The notes beneath the pieces are model-generated. The model had not been told where the DNA came from. It did no database searches and saw nothing but the letters and a program-made list of their open reading frames with translations. From Gallionella sp. (lineage in GTDB: Bacteria > Pseudomonadota > Gammaproteobacteria > Burkholderiales > Gallionellaceae), in assembly GCA_024654105.1 (NCBI GenBank), contig JANLID010000403.1:1-6887 (forward strand): a stretch of 6,887 nucleotides of DNA, in the 5' to 3' direction. Within the stretch, counting starts at the first letter, position 1. The number at the start of each line of letters is the position of its first letter. Both the position numbers and the translations under genes were made by a program. Below, piece after piece: positions 5,618 to 6,887 of this stretch.

Positions 5618-6772
5618 ATGACGTTAAAGCAGACTCCGCTCAACGCAGCACACCGCGCGATGGGCGCAAAAATGGTCGATTTTGGCGGTTGGGATATGCC
5701 GGTGAACTACGGCTCGCAGATCGACGAACATCACCAGGTGCGCAACGACTGCGGCATGTTCGACGTGTGCCACATGCGCGTGGTGGACGCGAAGGGCGAG
5801 GGCGTGCGCGCTTTCCTGCGCTACCTGCTGGCGAACAATGCCGACAAGCTGACGCTGCCAGGCAAGGCGCTCTATTCCGCCATGCTGCGCCCGGACGGCG
5901 GCGTGATCGACGACCTCGTCATCTACTTCATTAGCGAGCATTGGTTCCGCATCGTGGTGAACGCGGGTACGGCGGACAAGGACATCGCGTGGATGAAGCA
6001 GCAGGCCGCAGAATTGACAAGGCATCTCCCGACGGGAGATGCGGCGGTTGCCCTTTCTCCCGCAAGCGGGGGAAAGTTGGATAGGGGGAATACGCCCATC
6101 ACCATCACCTCGCGTGACGACTTGGCGATGGTTGCCGTGCAAGGCCCGAATGCGCGCGCCAGGGTATGGCAGGTACTGCCGCAAACCAGGGCAGCTACCG
6201 AAGGCCTGCAGAACTTCCAGGCTGCGGATTGCGGCGAATATTTCGTGGCGCGCACCGGCTATACCGGCGAAGACGGTTTCGAGGTGATGCTGCCTAAAGA
6301 AAAAGTTGAGGAATTCTGGTACGCACTGAACAATGCGGGGGTACCACCCATCGGCCTCGGCGCACGCGACACCCTGCGCCTAGAGGCCGGCATGAACCTG
6401 TACGGGCAGGACATGGACGAGAACGTGAACCCGCTGGAATCCGGCCTGGCGTGGACGGTGGACCTGAAGAGCGAACGCGACTTCATCGGCAAGGCCGCGC
6501 TGCTCGCCAATCCGCCGGCGCGCAAGCTGATCGGGCTGGTGCTGCAGGATCGCGGCGTGCTGCGCGGCCACCAGAAAGTGCATACCGCGCACGGCGAAGG
6601 CGAAATCACCAGCGGCAGCTTCTCGCCCACCCTGAACCAGTCGATCGCGCTGGCGCGCGTGCCAAAAGAAGTGCAAATCGGCGACCAGGTGCAGGTGGCA
6701 ATTCGCGATAAAATGCTGGCGGCGAAGGTGGTGAAGTATCCGTTCGCGCGCGACGGCAAGAGCTGTTTGTAG
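5618..6772 (+). CDS. gcvT: Glycine cleavage system T protein (aminomethyltransferase)
   Basis: GcvT takes the aminomethyl group carried on lipoyl-GcvH and, with tetrahydrofolate, releases ammonia and forms 5,10-methylene-THF. The protein matches GcvT along its length: MVDFGGWDMPVNYGSQIDEHH (19-39), MFDVCHM (47-53), GGVIDDLVIYF (94-104, with the conserved folate-site Asp pair 98-99), AVQGPNAR, FVARTGYTGEDGFEVMLP, GLGARDTLRLEAGMNLYGQDMDE (246-268) and SGSFSPTLNQSIALARVP. It has 384 residues against 364 in E. coli. The excess lies mostly between Leu133 and Thr159, where the DNA contains two palindromes; everything on both sides aligns and the frame is open. The start ATG has a weak AGAAAG site (5607-5612) directly after the riboswitch terminator. 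gcvH follows after 85 bases. Confidence 0.96.
   Translation: MTLKQTPLNAAHRAMGAKMVDFGGWDMPVNYGSQIDEHHQVRNDCGMFDVCHMRVVDAKGEGVRAFLRYLLANNADKLTLPGKALYSAMLRPDGGVIDDLVIYFISEHWFRIVVNAGTADKDIAWMKQQAAELTRHLPTGDAAVALSPASGGKLDRGNTPITITSRDDLAMVAVQGPNARARVWQVLPQTRAATEGLQNFQAADCGEYFVARTGYTGEDGFEVMLPKEKVEEFWYALNNAGVPPIGLGARDTLRLEAGMNLYGQDMDENVNPLESGLAWTVDLKSERDFIGKAALLANPPARKLIGLVLQDRGVLRGHQKVHTAHGEGEITSGSFSPTLNQSIALARVPKEVQIGDQVQVAIRDKMLAAKVVKYPFARDGKSCL
6020..6090. repeat. REP-like double palindrome inside gcvT, in frame
   Basis: GCATCTCCC (6022-6030) and GGGAGATGC (6034-6042) form a perfect 9-bp stem with loop GAC. Eleven bases later 6053-6063 (CTTTCTCCCGC) pairs with 6066-6076 (GCGGGGGAAAG), one U.G included, across AA, followed by TTGGATAGGGGGAA. 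The second half resembles the dispersed CTTTCTCCCGC-(n)-GCGGG(A/G)GAAAG-TTGG.TGGGGG repeats I recall from proteobacterial intergenic regions. The segment encodes residues about 134-158 of GcvT, a Gly/Pro/Ser/Ala-rich stretch absent from E. coli GcvT as I remember it. Exact edges are uncertain. Confidence 0.75.
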
Positions 6773-6844
6773 TCGTTAGCCGGTAGTTAAAACCGCGCAG
6801 CGACAACCTCAACTAACGAATAGCGAATAGCGACTAACGACTAC
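6769..6844. repeat. Inverted repeat with tandem heptamers between gcvT and gcvH
   Basis: GTAGTCGTTAG (6769-6779) is exactly complementary to CTAACGACTAC (6834-6844). The left arm includes the gcvT stop codon (6770-6772), and the right arm ends one base before the gcvH Shine-Dalgarno region. Within the right part, four heptamers lie head to tail: CTAACGA (6813-6819), ATAGCGA (6820-6826), ATAGCGA (6827-6833) and CTAACGA (6834-6840), then a partial CTACGA. No T-run follows, so it does not look like a terminator. Confidence 0.8.
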
Positions 6845-6857
6845 GAAGGAGATTTGA

Positions 6858-6887
6858 ATGAGTAACCCGAGCAATCTGAAATACACC
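6858..6887 (+). CDS. gcvH: Glycine cleavage system H protein, N-terminal fragment
   Basis: Only ten codons (MSNPSNLKYT) are present before the window ends. The ATG at 6858 follows AAGGAG (6846-6851) with 6 bases between, the strongest ribosome site in the gcv region. A short polar start leading to LKYT is typical of GcvH (the E. coli form has LKY at the same place), and position directly after gcvT is the usual operon order. GcvH carries the lipoyl arm that shuttles the aminomethyl intermediate between GcvP, GcvT and the L protein. The lipoylation site lies beyond the window, so the call leans on context. Confidence 0.88.
   Translation, partial: MSNPSNLKYT

Noticed and set aside
6813..6840. 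Heptamer run considered as a CRISPR-like array
   Set aside because: The units are 7 bases with no spacers and no cas gene is nearby; it is a simple tandem repeat.

Overview
The window looks like ordinary chromosomal DNA from a GC-rich proteobacterium, most likely a betaproteobacterium. A Nitrosomonadales/Gallionellaceae-type genome is my guess from the protein flavour and the short palindromic repeats, but no rRNA or other decisive marker is present. Both window edges cut genes: the 3' end of groEL on the left and the first ten codons of gcvH on the right.

Layout from left to right. (1) The GroEL tail, with its Gly-Gly-Met repeats, ends at 87 and is closed by a strong intrinsic terminator (119-154). 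(2) A single plus-strand gene (294-1370) encodes an Old Yellow Enzyme family flavin oxidoreductase. (3) A minus-strand cluster reads leftwards: pyrC (dihydroorotase), a NYN-nuclease/LOTUS-type gene joined to pyrC by a 4-base ATGA overlap, then, after a gap holding two adjacent hairpins (one a perfect 23-bp palindrome), a small DUF2288 gene. (4) Divergent from pyrC, a PfkB/adenosine-kinase-like sugar kinase gene is followed after 3 bases by a SlyB/PcP-like glycine-zipper lipoprotein gene. (5) The last region is the glycine cleavage locus. It has a good sigma-70 promoter (5337-5365), a tandem glycine riboswitch (5383-5564), an intrinsic terminator (5567-5606), gcvT (5618-6772) and the start of gcvH (6858 onward).

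The glycine cleavage locus forms a coherent regulatory unit. Transcription starts just ahead of the two glycine aptamers, and the terminator beside the second aptamer can gate read-through into gcvT-gcvH according to glycine level. pyrC (pyrimidine synthesis) and the nucleoside-kinase-like gene are divergently arranged, but nothing in the sequence proves a functional link.

I see no convincing new multi-gene system. The most unusual signals are at the level of repeats. A REP-like double palindrome appears to have been inserted in frame inside gcvT, adding roughly 20-25 residues. A perfect 23-bp palindrome lies between two co-directional genes. A run of heptamer repeats inside an 11-bp inverted repeat separates gcvT from gcvH, and its left arm includes the gcvT stop codon.
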